A stretch of 64,000 bases of DNA from Gallionella sp. (GTDB lineage Bacteria > Pseudomonadota > Gammaproteobacteria > Burkholderiales > Gallionellaceae): assembly GCA_030645535.1 (NCBI GenBank), contig JAUSNM010000076.1:1-64000 (forward strand), read 5' to 3'. The notes below the pieces were generated by a model. The model did no database searches. It saw only the letters and a list, made by a program, of their open reading frames with translations, and was not told the origin of the DNA. Numbering within the stretch: position 1 is the stretch's first letter; every line of letters starts with the position of its first letter. This document shows positions 26,046 to 34,622 of the stretch, one piece after another. Made by a program: the position numbers and the translations under genes.

Positions 26046-26762
26046 ATGAAACCCATTGCCATTTTTTGCCATGCTGCCCACGAAGGCCCGGGTTATCTTG
26101 CGGAATTTTTTGATGCGCGCAATATTCCCTGGCAGATGATTGCAATTTACGCCGGGGCTGCCGTGCCGAGATCCGTTTCAGCCTATTCCGGGTTGGTGTT
26201 CATGGGCGGGCCGATGAGCGCTAATGACGATTTGCCGTGGATAGCCCGGGAGCTGGATTTGATTCGTGATGCAGTGTTACATGACATACCTCTGCTCGGT
26301 CATTGTTTTGGCGCTCAACTCATGTCCCGCGCGATGGGCGGGGTAGTATCGGGCAATCTGGTCAAGGAAATCGGCTGGGGTGAGGTGCAGGTTGCCGCCA
26401 ATGAATCCGCACGCTTCTGGTTCGGTAATGTGCAGGTTTTTCAGGCTTTCCACTGGCACGGTGAAACGTATACCTTGCCGCAGGGTGCGGTCCGCCTGCT
26501 GTCCAGTCGGGATTGTGCCAATCAGGGATACGCCATTGGTCGTCATCTTGCCTTGCAATGCCATATTGAAATGACCGCCGGAATGATCCAAACGTGGTGC
26601 GAAGCGGGCGCAGAAGAAATTTCTGCCAGCGAGGCCAGCCCGGCTGTGCAGTGCGCGCAAACCATACAACAGCAAACGGAAATCAAGCTGCCACAACTCA
26701 CCCGGGTTGCTGAACAGTTGTACGATACCTGGCTGCAGGGGGTTTGCAATCCGTCCTGCTAA
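26046..26762 (+). CDS. Class I glutamine amidotransferase-like protein
   Basis: 238 residues. The nucleophile elbow GHCFGAQ holds Cys87, and the His/Glu pair is in LQCHIE. It resembles GMP synthase-type GATase domains standing alone (YLAEFFDARNIPWQMIAIYA, FMGGPMSAND). Such lone proteins have varied roles, including glutamyl-peptide or thiol-related chemistry. The substrate is not predictable. Probably in one transcript with the two preceding secreted proteins; ends before a hairpin. Confidence 0.85.
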   Translation: MKPIAIFCHAAHEGPGYLAEFFDARNIPWQMIAIYAGAAVPRSVSAYSGLVFMGGPMSANDDLPWIARELDLIRDAVLHDIPLLGHCFGAQLMSRAMGGVVSGNLVKEIGWGEVQVAANESARFWFGNVQVFQAFHWHGETYTLPQGAVRLLSSRDCANQGYAIGRHLALQCHIEMTAGMIQTWCEAGAEEISASEASPAVQCAQTIQQQTEIKLPQLTRVAEQLYDTWLQGVCNPSC

Positions 26763-26778
26763 TCCATCATCAGAAATC

Positions 26779-26801
26779 GCCCGGCTACGCATGAGCCGGG
26801 C
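26779..26801 (+). terminator. Hairpin between convergent genes
   Basis: GCCCGGCT pairs with AGCCGGGC around a seven-base loop; a T run is absent. It lies between the amidotransferase gene and the convergent DsrC-like gene. Confidence 0.5.
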
Positions 26802-26822
26802 CGTTCACCTGAAGTTGTAAAA

Positions 26823-27149
26823 TCAGCCGGTACTCCAGGCTCTGGGGCGTTTCATGCCGGCGATTCTGCAAGCCTGGCCGACATAGCCATAGGGAAACAA
26901 TTCGAAAAGCCGGTTGCGCGCATCGCAGTCGCAATGTGCCGCCAGATGCTTGATTGCATGACGCGCATCGGCGATGATCCCGTGCTCCGCGTAATACTCC
27001 CGCATGAAGCGAATGACATCCCAATGTTCTTCTTCCAGCGTGATATCGGCTCGCTTTGCCAGTTCCTGCGCGATCGATTCGTTCCATTGTGCCGGGTCAA
27101 TCAGATAGCCTTCTTCATCGAGCAGGGTGTTCAATATATCCGCTTCCAT
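26823..27149 (-). CDS. DsrC-family protein lacking the terminal Cys (paralogue 1)
   Basis: 108 residues with the TusE/DsrC fold (EEGYLIDPAQWNESIAQELA, FMREYYAEHG). It ends GQACRIAGMKRPRAWSTG: the internal cysteine (Cys94, the CysB site) is kept, but the penultimate CysA is replaced (Trp105 at the aligned place). Start ATG at 27149 follows GGGAGAAG; a longer frame from 27383 adds unrelated residues. DsrC relatives without CysA (sometimes called RspA) cannot form the DsrC trisulfide and are thought to be regulators or sulfur-transfer partners. Confidence 0.83.
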   Translation of the reverse strand: MEADILNTLLDEEGYLIDPAQWNESIAQELAKRADITLEEEHWDVIRFMREYYAEHGIIADARHAIKHLAAHCDCDARNRLFELFPYGYVGQACRIAGMKRPRAWSTG

Positions 27150-27198
27150 GTTGCTTCTCCCGAATTGCAACTGTTTGAGGCGTGCCAGGTGAACTTTA

Positions 27199-28386
27199 TC
27201 AGACGATGAAATTTTTGGTGGTGTCATTGAGGCGGCGGGCCTCATCGACCATGCGCGCCGAATCGGCGATGCAAGCGTCAGTATAGTGCGCGACGCTATC
27301 GGTGTGAGTCTCGTTTTCTGCAATGCGGGATAGAACAATGCCGACCAGCATTTGCTGATCATCTGCCGCTTCCCGGACGGCATCCACCGTGCGTTTCATC
27401 GCAGAGGTGGCCTGTTCAATCTGTACGAAGGTTTCCGATGAATATTTAGACGCTTCCAGGCCGACACGGACAGCGTTGGCGTTTTCATCGGACAGCAGGA
27501 CGGTCGAGGCGACATCCATGTTGACACGCAGCAGCACAGTATCAATGCGCCGGGTTGCCTCTGCGGCTTGCTCGGATAGTTTTCTGACTTCGTCTGCCAC
27601 CACGGCGAATCCTCGCCCCTGTTCACCTGCGCGTGCGGCTTCGATGGCGGCATTCAGCGCGAGCAGGTTGGTCTGGTCGGCAATAGCCCGGATAACTGCA
27701 ATTGCAGACTCGACTTCTGCGGCGCTGATCTTCAGACTGGCGGCATTGGAAGAAATCTTTCCGCTGGCAGACTCAAGTGCCGAGATCGCCTGTTCCGTGG
27801 CATTGACGTGCAATACGCCGTTTTTCACCAGTTCGTCGGCAGATGCCGCGCTATTGCCGGCTTCTCCCGATAGCGAGAGTATCGTGTTTGCTTCTGTCGC
27901 CATACCGTGCACTACCTTGATGATCTCGCCGGAATTGCTGCGGTAATCGTTCATGTTGTTGCCCAGAGCAGTCATTGCGGCACCGATTTCTTTCGCAGTG
28001 GAATCAACGGTGTTCGCTGACTGGGCTATGTTGCGTATCGTTTCACGCAAGCTGGATGTCATGGCATCGAAGCCTTCGGTAATTTCACCAATCGTATCGT
28101 GACTGCGCACACCGCAACCTTCACGCAGATCACCCTGGCTGATGCGCGCCGATGCGATCGCGACCTGCCGCAGTTTGCGGACCAGTTGCCATTCGATGAG
28201 GTTGTAATTGACGATGCCGATTGTGATGCCTGCAACAAGGCAGCCAACGCAGAACCACAGCAACATGCCTTCTTTCCAGTCAACGAAGAAATTGGCATAG
28301 AACGGGAAAACGATTCCCATGGTCAACCCGAAACCCAAAAATGAATATTTGAGTCGCTTGAGTATAGAGCCTGCATTCTGTGGCAT
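27199..28386 (-). CDS. Methyl-accepting chemotaxis protein
   Basis: 395 residues. Two closely spaced TM helices (about 14-31 and 38-60) leave almost no periplasmic sensor, then HAMP (60-115) and a coiled-coil signalling domain with the hairpin [20 protein letters not shown]. It therefore probably senses something at the membrane or cytoplasm, such as energy state or redox. The pentapeptide tether for methylation enzymes is absent. It sits in the minus-strand accessory run, 93 bases after the dioxygenase gene, and may steer the cell towards sulfur sources (inference). Confidence 0.9.
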   Translation of the reverse strand: MPQNAGSILKRLKYSFLGFGLTMGIVFPFYANFFVDWKEGMLLWFCVGCLVAGITIGIVNYNLIEWQLVRKLRQVAIASARISQGDLREGCGVRSHDTIGEITEGFDAMTSSLRETIRNIAQSANTVDSTAKEIGAAMTALGNNMNDYRSNSGEIIKVVHGMATEANTILSLSGEAGNSAASADELVKNGVLHVNATEQAISALESASGKISSNAASLKISAAEVESAIAVIRAIADQTNLLALNAAIEAARAGEQGRGFAVVADEVRKLSEQAAEATRRIDTVLLRVNMDVASTVLLSDENANAVRVGLEASKYSSETFVQIEQATSAMKRTVDAVREAADDQQMLVGIVLSRIAENETHTDSVAHYTDACIADSARMVDEARRLNDTTKNFIV

Positions 28387-28479
28387 GGTTATCCTTTTTT
28401 GTGTGTCTGACGTGTATATTGCAGGGGAAATACAACAGCAATATCGGCATTTTTCGTAAAAACTGTAGCGAAAATTTGA

Positions 28480-29355
28480 TCAGGTGGTCGTCAATCTGTC
28501 AAGGTAGCGTGCGCGATACAGCAAACGCGGTCGGATTGCGTCATCGGTAAAAGCGGCACGGTCATGCAGTACGTTATTGCATAGCAGCCCCATGCCGGGT
28601 TCAAGTTGCACCTGGTGGATATGGGGAGATGCCGAGGCCAACAATTGTTCCAGCGCTGCGACCGCCGCCCGTGTCGCATCGTCCTGTTTCCATTCGATGC
28701 TGCGGGTACGTGCGGTGTAACGCATGTGCAGTGCGCCGTTAGCCTGCCCGACACTAAACACCGGGCCTGTTTGTGCAGCACGTGCTACCCCGTTTTCGTC
28801 GTCACGCGCAGGGATGGTCATGGCATCGGGTGCAGAGAGCGCACGAATATAGTCAGGATTTGCATCGCGCAGCATCAGGTAGGCGATTTCGTGATCCATT
28901 ACACGGTTTTCGCCACCTCGCCCGGCATTCTGCGCACAATGCAGCACCATGGCGCGTATCTGTCTCTCAGGCGGGTTGTAGTAGCCATCGGTATGCCACC
29001 TGATGGCGCGATCCGTATAGGGGATGTAAGCCTGGCGTTGCCCGTCATTGTTGCATACGGTAATGCGCGTGATGCCCTGCTCGCCGGCCAGCCAGTTGGC
29101 ATCCAGCCGCACCAGACCCAGCTGTAAGCACAGGCGTTGCAAGCCCTGTTCGTCTATCCTGGTATTCGATGCATAGATGACCATATTGCTGCGACGGCAG
29201 CGCAACAGCAGCGCTTCTTTTTCGGCAGCCGTCAGTTGGCAGGGGTCGTTGATTTCGACTATCAGCTCATCAGGGCTGGTAATGGCACTGACCAGCTTGT
29301 GCCCTCTCCATCTCAGATAGGCGTCCTGACTATCCAAGTCGAAAGGGTTAGCCAT
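28480..29355 (-). CDS. TauD/TfdA-family Fe(II)/2-oxoglutarate dioxygenase
   Basis: 291 residues. The iron-binding HxD is RWHTDGYY (His121 and Asp123), the distal His is in NNVLHDRAAF, and the 2-oxoglutarate Arg is probably in RPRLLYRARYL. TauD relatives oxidise taurine, sulfonates and many other substrates. Substrate not predictable. It follows the next gene by one base, so co-translation is likely. Dioxygenases of this kind recur in dsr regions of sulfur oxidisers by my recollection; no role there is established. Confidence 0.85.
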   Translation of the reverse strand: MANPFDLDSQDAYLRWRGHKLVSAITSPDELIVEINDPCQLTAAEKEALLLRCRRSNMVIYASNTRIDEQGLQRLCLQLGLVRLDANWLAGEQGITRITVCNNDGQRQAYIPYTDRAIRWHTDGYYNPPERQIRAMVLHCAQNAGRGGENRVMDHEIAYLMLRDANPDYIRALSAPDAMTIPARDDENGVARAAQTGPVFSVGQANGALHMRYTARTRSIEWKQDDATRAAVAALEQLLASASPHIHQVQLEPGMGLLCNNVLHDRAAFTDDAIRPRLLYRARYLDRLTTT

Positions 29356-29356
29356 G

Positions 29357-29965
29357 TCAGATGTTCCTGGCAGGCGTGAGGCGGCGGCGAGGCGGGCGCG
29401 CTTTAGCAGGCTCGGTGACGAGCAAATTGCGGAAGTTTTTTTCCAGCATGTCCACCGCGTTGGGCGCTTCGATACTCATGATCTGATCGATAATCCAGTC
29501 GCTATCCTTTTCATCCATGATTTGACCCATGCAAAAGGCAAGATAACGGATGAAGGCAAACTCGGGGCCATGCTCATCGTAGCCAAACTCGGCATATTCG
29601 CCGGCGCGCAGATTAAGTGAGTCGATGAATTGCAACTTGCATTCAGCCAGCTCCGGGCCCATCAAGCGGCTCTTGTTTTCGGCGTAAGTGTTTGCGACAT
29701 GGTTCGCCAGCGCGCTGGTGAAGACAAAGCGATCTTCGGGGGAAAACTGCCGATAAGCCAGACGATCGGCAACCTGAATCAGGAACACCAGAAATTCCCC
29801 GAGAAAAGAAAAATATTGAGGGCCGATTGCGACCTCAAATTTGGCTTTGCGCGTGTTCTTCAGTGCATTTTCTGCGATCCGTGAAACGTTAAACGCGACT
29901 GCCCCGGCCTGTTCTGCCGGGGTGTGTTCACGCCCTGCTTTGTACCAGTTGCTTTTGATGCGCAT
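29357..29965 (-). CDS. Conserved hypothetical protein (202 aa)
   Basis: Soluble, largely alpha-helical by composition, with a basic C-terminal tail (KARPPRRRLTPARNI). No TM or signal segment and no cofactor motif. I do not recognise the family. Located between a DsrC-like gene (four bases away) and the TauD-like gene (one base away), so it is part of a tight five-gene operon and probably acts with them. Whether it binds nucleic acid through its tail is a guess. Confidence 0.8.
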   Translation of the reverse strand: MRIKSNWYKAGREHTPAEQAGAVAFNVSRIAENALKNTRKAKFEVAIGPQYFSFLGEFLVFLIQVADRLAYRQFSPEDRFVFTSALANHVANTYAENKSRLMGPELAECKLQFIDSLNLRAGEYAEFGYDEHGPEFAFIRYLAFCMGQIMDEKDSDWIIDQIMSIEAPNAVDMLEKNFRNLLVTEPAKARPPRRRLTPARNI

Positions 29966-29969
29966 ATGC

Positions 29970-30299
29970 TTAGTAGCCGCCCTTGCCCAGCGGTTGTGGC
30001 AAACCTGCGACTTTACAGGCTTGCTTGGAAGGCCCGATCGGGAACAGGTCGTACAGCGCCTTGCTATCCGCTTCAGGCCAGAATTCGTTGACGGCCTTTA
30101 ACATATTGCGAAAGTTGGGCGTATGTCCATGTTCACGATATTCTTCGCGCATGAAGTTGATGATTTCCCAGTGTTTAGGGGTCAGTTCGATGCCCTCTGC
30201 AGCGGCAATCACGTTGACTACTTCTTCGCTGTAATCCGCTTCCAGCAGATAACCGTCTGCATCTGTTTCGAGTTCGTTTCCTGCAACTGTGTATCCCAT
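29970..30299 (-). CDS. DsrC-family protein lacking the terminal Cys (paralogue 2)
   Basis: 109 residues, clearly DsrC-like (TDADGYLLEADYSEEVVNVI, EGIELTPKHWEIINFMREEY). The C terminus GPSKQACKVAGLPQPLGKGGY keeps the internal Cys95 (CysB), while Lys106 takes the place of the penultimate CysA. Comparison with true DsrC in this window shows high similarity in the final 20 residues apart from this change. It cannot form the usual CysA persulfide, so a regulatory or binding role is likely. Lies between the Cas6-like and hypothetical genes. Confidence 0.87.
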   Translation of the reverse strand: MGYTVAGNELETDADGYLLEADYSEEVVNVIAAAEGIELTPKHWEIINFMREEYREHGHTPNFRNMLKAVNEFWPEADSKALYDLFPIGPSKQACKVAGLPQPLGKGGY

Positions 30300-30335
30300 A
30301 ATTTTCTCCGTTTAATGAAAAATCCCACGCCGCCA

Positions 30336-30938
30336 TCAGTCCAGATCGGTGATGACCTTGTAGGGTACAAAAATGCCGCAGCCATATCGGCGGTCGGCGC
30401 CCAAACCCGTGTATTGCAAACGCAGCGAATCATCCGGCTTGAGATCATGGATCACCAGACTGTAGCCATGAATCGGATGATCCGGTGTATGCATGACGCC
30501 ACGCATGCCGCATAGCAGTTTGCCCAGGATGCCAAGTTCGGTCAGGCGTGCAGCGACGTCTTGCAGAAATGCCACTTCATCCTCGATGCCAGTCACCAGG
30601 TGTGCGTGCAGCGTGGGATAAGGCTGAATCTTGCGCAATTTGCCGCAGCCCAGCTGTAGTGTGGCTCCCCCGATATCGAGAGCCTGACCTGACAGGCTGG
30701 CGAAATCGGCGGCGAGTGACGCATTCAGACGCAGTACCAGCTTGGAACGTTTAGGGAGCAGCATGCCAGCTTCGCTCTTGGCGGTGCGCAGCGGTATGAC
30801 GCCTGTCAAAGGGTCTTCTTCAAGCGCCGGGATATGGCGCACCAGTGAATGCCATAGCGCGACCTGATAACTGTCGGGGATGACATCGGCGCTGATGTCA
30901 TAAACCGCGTCTATCATCTCTGTAATGGAGTCAGTCAT
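30336..30938 (-). CDS. Cas6/Cmx6-like RAMP-fold protein without a CRISPR array
   Basis: 200 residues. The N-terminal half resembles the Cmx6 form of Cas6 (SYQVALWHSLVRHIPALEED, then GVIPLR; KRSKLVLRLNASL; LSGQALDIGG; LHAHLVTG). The C-terminal glycine-rich loop GLGADRRYGCGIFVPYK is typical of RAMP endoribonucleases. Cas6 cuts CRISPR precursor RNA, but no repeats or other cas genes are visible here. ATG at 30938 overlaps the upstream gene by 8 bases; longer starts lack support. It is co-encoded with a DsrC-like protein, so any RNA role in sulfur metabolism would be new. Similarity judged by eye. Confidence 0.7.
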   Translation of the reverse strand: MTDSITEMIDAVYDISADVIPDSYQVALWHSLVRHIPALEEDPLTGVIPLRTAKSEAGMLLPKRSKLVLRLNASLAADFASLSGQALDIGGATLQLGCGKLRKIQPYPTLHAHLVTGIEDEVAFLQDVAARLTELGILGKLLCGMRGVMHTPDHPIHGYSLVIHDLKPDDSLRLQYTGLGADRRYGCGIFVPYKVITDLD

Positions 30939-31155
30939 CGGAGGGCGCATCCTGTGTGTCAGCCCATTCAATCATGGCTTTCGCCCACAGCCGTGCGGTG
31001 TCAGGATCGATATCGAAAATAGTGAAGCGTTTGGCCTCGCGGATACGGATACGCATCAGACTCATTCCCCCTTCAACATGGTCAATTTGCTGCAATTCGA
31101 TCTCTTGATTGCCAAGAGGAACTTTAAATTTTGCTAATCCGTTAATCTGCGCCAT
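30931..31155 (-). CDS. Small conserved hypothetical protein (74 aa)
   Basis: MAQINGLAKFKVPLGNQEIE begins a compact, beta-rich sequence ending with acidic residues. No motif, signal or TM is visible. First gene of the minus-strand run that includes the Cas6-like and DsrC-like genes, overlapping the former by eight bases. Function unknown. Confidence 0.75.
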   Translation of the reverse strand: MAQINGLAKFKVPLGNQEIELQQIDHVEGGMSLMRIRIREAKRFTIFDIDPDTARLWAKAMIEWADTQDAPSDD

Positions 31156-31455
31156 GGTGATTTTACGATGAGCCTGTGATGTGTGACGAGAGTATATCCT
31201 CGATAGTCATGATTTCAAATGCTACTGCGGAACGGCTGATGCAACCCGTTAGGGTTATAAAAAATAGCCGCTACGGGTGATGGTTTGCGGTCTATATGCA
31301 TCGTATTATGCTCAAACATTTAGAAAATTGGCGCGCCGGATTATGGCAGAGTCAAATTTGATCAATTGTTTGAATCGCTGCTCCCAGCCTTTACCGGGTA
31401 TCAATAGTCAATTACCGGTTCAGTGCACTTGGTACGCTAACTGAAAGGAAAAATT
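31156..31455. promoter_or_regulatory. 300-bp divergent region upstream of dsrA
   Basis: No gene. It must hold the promoters of the dsr operon and of the minus-strand accessory operon. An inverted repeat AACCC-GTTA-GGGTT lies at 31243-31256. AAAGGAAAAATT precedes dsrA. No clear sigma70 boxes could be fixed by eye. Confidence 0.5.
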
Positions 31456-32751
31456 ATGGCAAAGAAGATGCATGACACTCCCAATCTCGATCAACTCGAG
31501 TCCGGCCCTTGGCCCAGTTTTGTGACAGGTCTTAAAGATCTGGCCAAGGATAAAGATTACGTTGTGGATCTGCTGGGGCAGTTGGAAACGTCATATGAAA
31601 CCAAAAAGGGCTACTGGAAGGGTGGTACGGTTGGCGTGTTTGGCTATGGCGGCGGTGTGATTCCACGCTTTACCGAGCTCAAAGATGAAAACGGTCAGCC
31701 AAAATTCAAGGATGCAGCTGAATTCCACACGCTGCGCATCATGCCTCCACCTGGTATGCACTACGATACCGATATTTTGCGCAAATTTTGTGACCTGTGG
31801 GAAAACCACGGTTCCGGCCTGATTGCTTTTCACGGGCAGTCCGGCGATATCATGTTCCAGGGCGCAACCACAGAAAACGTACAAAAAGCGTTTGATGAGA
31901 TTAACGAGCTCGGCTTTGATATGGGTGGCGCAGGTCCGGCAGTTCGCACCTCGATGTCTTGTGTGGGTGCTGCGCGTTGCGAGCAGTCCTGCTACGACGA
32001 AGCGAAGACGCATCGTGCGGTTTTGAATACGTTCCTGGATGACATTCATCGTCCATCGCTGCCCTACAAGTTTAAATTCAAGTTTTCCGGTTGCCCGAAC
32101 GACTGTATGAACTCTGTTCAGCGTGCTGACATGGCGGTGATCGGTACATGGCGCGACAACATGCGTACCGACGAAGCGCTGGCGAAGAAGTGGTTCGTCA
32201 AGCACGGTATGGATGAATTGGTGAATGACATCGTGGCACGTTGCCCGACCAAGACTTTCCAGGTCAAGGAAATCGGCAAGATCAAGGCTGGCGAACACAT
32301 CACCAGCGTCGCGGTCAGCGATACTCATGGTATCGAGATCAACAATCAGGACTGTGTGCGTTGTATGCATTGCATCAACGTGATGACGGGTGCTTTGGCG
32401 ACCGGTGTGGATAAGGGCGCGACGGTACTGGTGGGCGGCAAGAGCCACCTGAAGATCGGCGGATTGATGGGTACCGTGGTTATTCCGTTTATCAAGCTGG
32501 ATACTGACGAAGCGATCGAGAAGCTGGTTGATTTTGGTCAGCGCACCATCGACTTTTTTGCTGAAAATGCGTTGGAGCATGAGCGTACCGGTGAAATGAT
32601 CGAACGTATCGGTTTGACAAACTTCCTGGATGCGATGGAAATTGATGTCGATCCATCTATGGTCAGCTCGCCACGTATGAATCCATATGTCCGCACCGAC
32701 GGCTGGGATGAAGAAGTTGCCAAGATCAACGCTAAAAACAAAGCTGCCTGA
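31456..32751 (+). CDS. dsrA: DsrA, reverse dissimilatory sulfite reductase alpha subunit
   Basis: 431 residues. The sirohaem/[4Fe-4S] ligands are seen as a C-X5-C pair (SCVGAARCEQSC) and C-X3-C (SGCPNDC). A ferredoxin insert CVRCMHC follows. In sulfur oxidisers the enzyme runs in reverse, making sulfite from persulfidic sulfur delivered by DsrC. High-ranking match and operon context make the direction oxidative; the sequence alone suggests it through the DsrEFH and DsrL genes, markers of the oxidative type. First gene of dsrABEFHCMKLJOPN; 11 bases from dsrB. Confidence 0.96.
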   Translation: MAKKMHDTPNLDQLESGPWPSFVTGLKDLAKDKDYVVDLLGQLETSYETKKGYWKGGTVGVFGYGGGVIPRFTELKDENGQPKFKDAAEFHTLRIMPPPGMHYDTDILRKFCDLWENHGSGLIAFHGQSGDIMFQGATTENVQKAFDEINELGFDMGGAGPAVRTSMSCVGAARCEQSCYDEAKTHRAVLNTFLDDIHRPSLPYKFKFKFSGCPNDCMNSVQRADMAVIGTWRDNMRTDEALAKKWFVKHGMDELVNDIVARCPTKTFQVKEIGKIKAGEHITSVAVSDTHGIEINNQDCVRCMHCINVMTGALATGVDKGATVLVGGKSHLKIGGLMGTVVIPFIKLDTDEAIEKLVDFGQRTIDFFAENALEHERTGEMIERIGLTNFLDAMEIDVDPSMVSSPRMNPYVRTDGWDEEVAKINAKNKAA

Positions 32752-32762
32752 GGAGATATAGA

Positions 32763-33860
32763 ATGAATCAAGCTGTTCAAGCTGAAAAGCCCGTAGCAAA
32801 GCGTAAGCCAAAAGAAACCGGCGTTCCGGATAATAAAAAATATCTGCATCCGGTAATGGAGAAGAATTACGGCGCCTGGAAATACCATGATCGTCCTCGT
32901 CCGGGCGTTTTGCATCACGTTGCACACAGCGGTGACGAGATCTGGACGGTCCGCGCAGGAACTGCACGCCAGATGGATGTGCATACCATCCGCCGTCTGT
33001 GCAAAATTGCCGACGACTTTGCAGACAGTCGCGTGCGTTTCACGATCAGATCGAACATCGAGTTCATGGTGTCCGACGAGAAAAAAGTTGCGCCGCTGAT
33101 CGCAGAACTGGAAAGCGGTGGTTTCCCGGTTGGTGGTACCGGCAACTCCGTCACCATGATTGCTCACACACAAGGCTGGTTGCACTGTGATATTCCGGGT
33201 ACCGATGCATCGGGCGTAGTAAAAGCGCTGATGGATGAGTTGTACGTCGAATTCAGGCGCGAAGAGATGCCGAATCGTGTGCATCTGTCGACCTCATGCT
33301 GCGAAATTAACTGCGGTGGTCAGGCTGATATCGCAATTATCGTGCAACACACCAAGCCACCTGTCATCAATCATGACCTGGTTGCCAATGTCTGTGAGCG
33401 TCCTACCGTTGTAGCGCGTTGCCCGGTTGCGGCAATTCGCCCTGCGATGGTAAACGGCAAGCCTTCACTGGAAATCGACGAATCAAAATGTATGTGCTGC
33501 GGCGCTTGTTATCCTCCGTGCCCGCCGATGCAGATCAATGATCCTGAGTTTTCCAAGCTGGCAATCTGGGTGGGTGGCAAGAACTCCAATGCACGCGGCA
33601 AGCCAACTTTCATGAAAATGGTTGCCTCCGGTTTGCCGAACAATGCACCACGCTGGCCTGAAGTTGCAGCTGCCGTGAAGAACATCCTCACCGTTTACAA
33701 GGAAGATGCGCGTCCCTGGGAGCGTATTGCAGACTGGATCGACCGCATCGGCTGGCCACGTTTCTTCGAGAAGACCGGCTTGCCGTTCACCAAATACCTG
33801 ATCGACGATTGGCGTGGTTCGCGTGCCAACCTGAACGCTTCGACGCATATCCGTTTCTAA
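32763..33860 (+). CDS. dsrB: DsrB, reverse dissimilatory sulfite reductase beta subunit
   Basis: 365 residues. Sirohaem-region cysteines appear in STSCCEINCGGQAD and, later, VARCPVAAIRP; the ferredoxin motif is SKCMCCGACYPPCPPMQI. It forms the alpha2beta2 core with DsrA; DsrC inserts its C-terminal arm between them. Starts 11 bases after dsrA with GAGGAG upstream. Confidence 0.96.
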   Translation: MNQAVQAEKPVAKRKPKETGVPDNKKYLHPVMEKNYGAWKYHDRPRPGVLHHVAHSGDEIWTVRAGTARQMDVHTIRRLCKIADDFADSRVRFTIRSNIEFMVSDEKKVAPLIAELESGGFPVGGTGNSVTMIAHTQGWLHCDIPGTDASGVVKALMDELYVEFRREEMPNRVHLSTSCCEINCGGQADIAIIVQHTKPPVINHDLVANVCERPTVVARCPVAAIRPAMVNGKPSLEIDESKCMCCGACYPPCPPMQINDPEFSKLAIWVGGKNSNARGKPTFMKMVASGLPNNAPRWPEVAAAVKNILTVYKEDARPWERIADWIDRIGWPRFFEKTGLPFTKYLIDDWRGSRANLNASTHIRF

Positions 33861-33872
33861 GCGAGGTTTTTT

Positions 33873-34232
33873 ATGAAATTTGGAATAGTTGTCAACGAAG
33901 GGCCTTATCAGCGTCAAGCCAGTGATTCGGCCTATCAGTTCGCCAAGGCAGCCATTGCGGGGGGGCACGAAGTATGGCGCGTGTTCTTCTACCACGATGG
34001 CGTGAACAATGCGTCTAAGTTGACCGAGCCGCCACAGGATGATCGTCATATCGTCAACCGCTGGACCAAAATGGCTGAAGAGCACAAGGTTGATCTGGTG
34101 GTGTGTGTGGCAGCGGCGATGCGACGCGGCATCCGGGAAGAGAATCTGGCTCCGGGCTTTCGCATCTCAGGTCTCGGGCAGCTGGTTGAATGTGGCACCA
34201 AGTGTGATCGTCTGATCACCTTTGGCGATTAA
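33873..34232 (+). CDS. dsrE: DsrE, sulfur-transfer subunit
   Basis: 119 residues; the active Cys78 lies in LVVCVAAAMRRG, the position known from Allochromatium DsrE. It forms a hexamer with DsrF and DsrH and passes sulfur from TusA to DsrC. Adjacent to dsrB (12 bases). Sequence features match this family throughout. Confidence 0.94.
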   Translation: MKFGIVVNEGPYQRQASDSAYQFAKAAIAGGHEVWRVFFYHDGVNNASKLTEPPQDDRHIVNRWTKMAEEHKVDLVVCVAAAMRRGIREENLAPGFRISGLGQLVECGTKCDRLITFGD

Positions 34233-34245
34233 AGGAGAGGCGATA

Positions 34246-34611
34246 ATGAGTGATATCAAGAAATTCATGTTCGTCAACCGGAAGGCACCCTACGGCACGA
34301 TTTATGCGCTGGAGTCGCTGGAAGTGGTATTGATCACCGCTGCATTTGATCAGGATGTATCGCTGGTATTCATGGATGACGGCGTGTATCAGATGAAAAA
34401 GGGACAGCAGACTAAAGGCATCGAAATCAAGAACTTTTCTCCTGCCTACCGGGCGCTGGATGGTTATGACGTCGAGAAACTGTATGTTGATAAAGAGTCC
34501 ATGGACGCGCGAGGTCTGACAGAAGATGACTTGCTGGTGGACGTGACCGTGCTCAGTCGTGCCGAAATGGGTGCGTTGATGGATGAGCAAGACGTGATCT
34601 TGAGTTTCTAA
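34246..34611 (+). CDS. dsrF: DsrF, DsrEFH subunit
   Basis: 121 residues starting MSDIKKFMFVNRKAPYG; GTIYALESLEVVLITAAFDQ is a DsrF hallmark. There is no conserved active cysteine here, as is usual in DsrF. ATG 34246 is preceded by AAAGGAGAG; a longer frame from 34222 adds eight unrelated residues. Structural partner of DsrE and DsrH. Confidence 0.93.
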   Translation: MSDIKKFMFVNRKAPYGTIYALESLEVVLITAAFDQDVSLVFMDDGVYQMKKGQQTKGIEIKNFSPAYRALDGYDVEKLYVDKESMDARGLTEDDLLVDVTVLSRAEMGALMDEQDVILSF

Positions 34612-34622
34612 GGAGAGTCCTA

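Noticed and set aside
30336-30938. Possible CRISPR array near the Cas6-like gene
   Set aside because: No regularly spaced repeats found on either side or elsewhere in the window by eye.
7285-31415. Thirteen-base match AATAGTCAATTAC at 7285-7297 and 31403-31415
   Set aside because: Located in two sulfur-gene promoter regions, but matches of this length are expected by chance in 64 kb. No further copies were noticed.
31591-32967. Long antisense frame of 458 codons across dsrA and dsrB
   Set aside because: Shadow of the well-supported dsr genes; no sensible domain.
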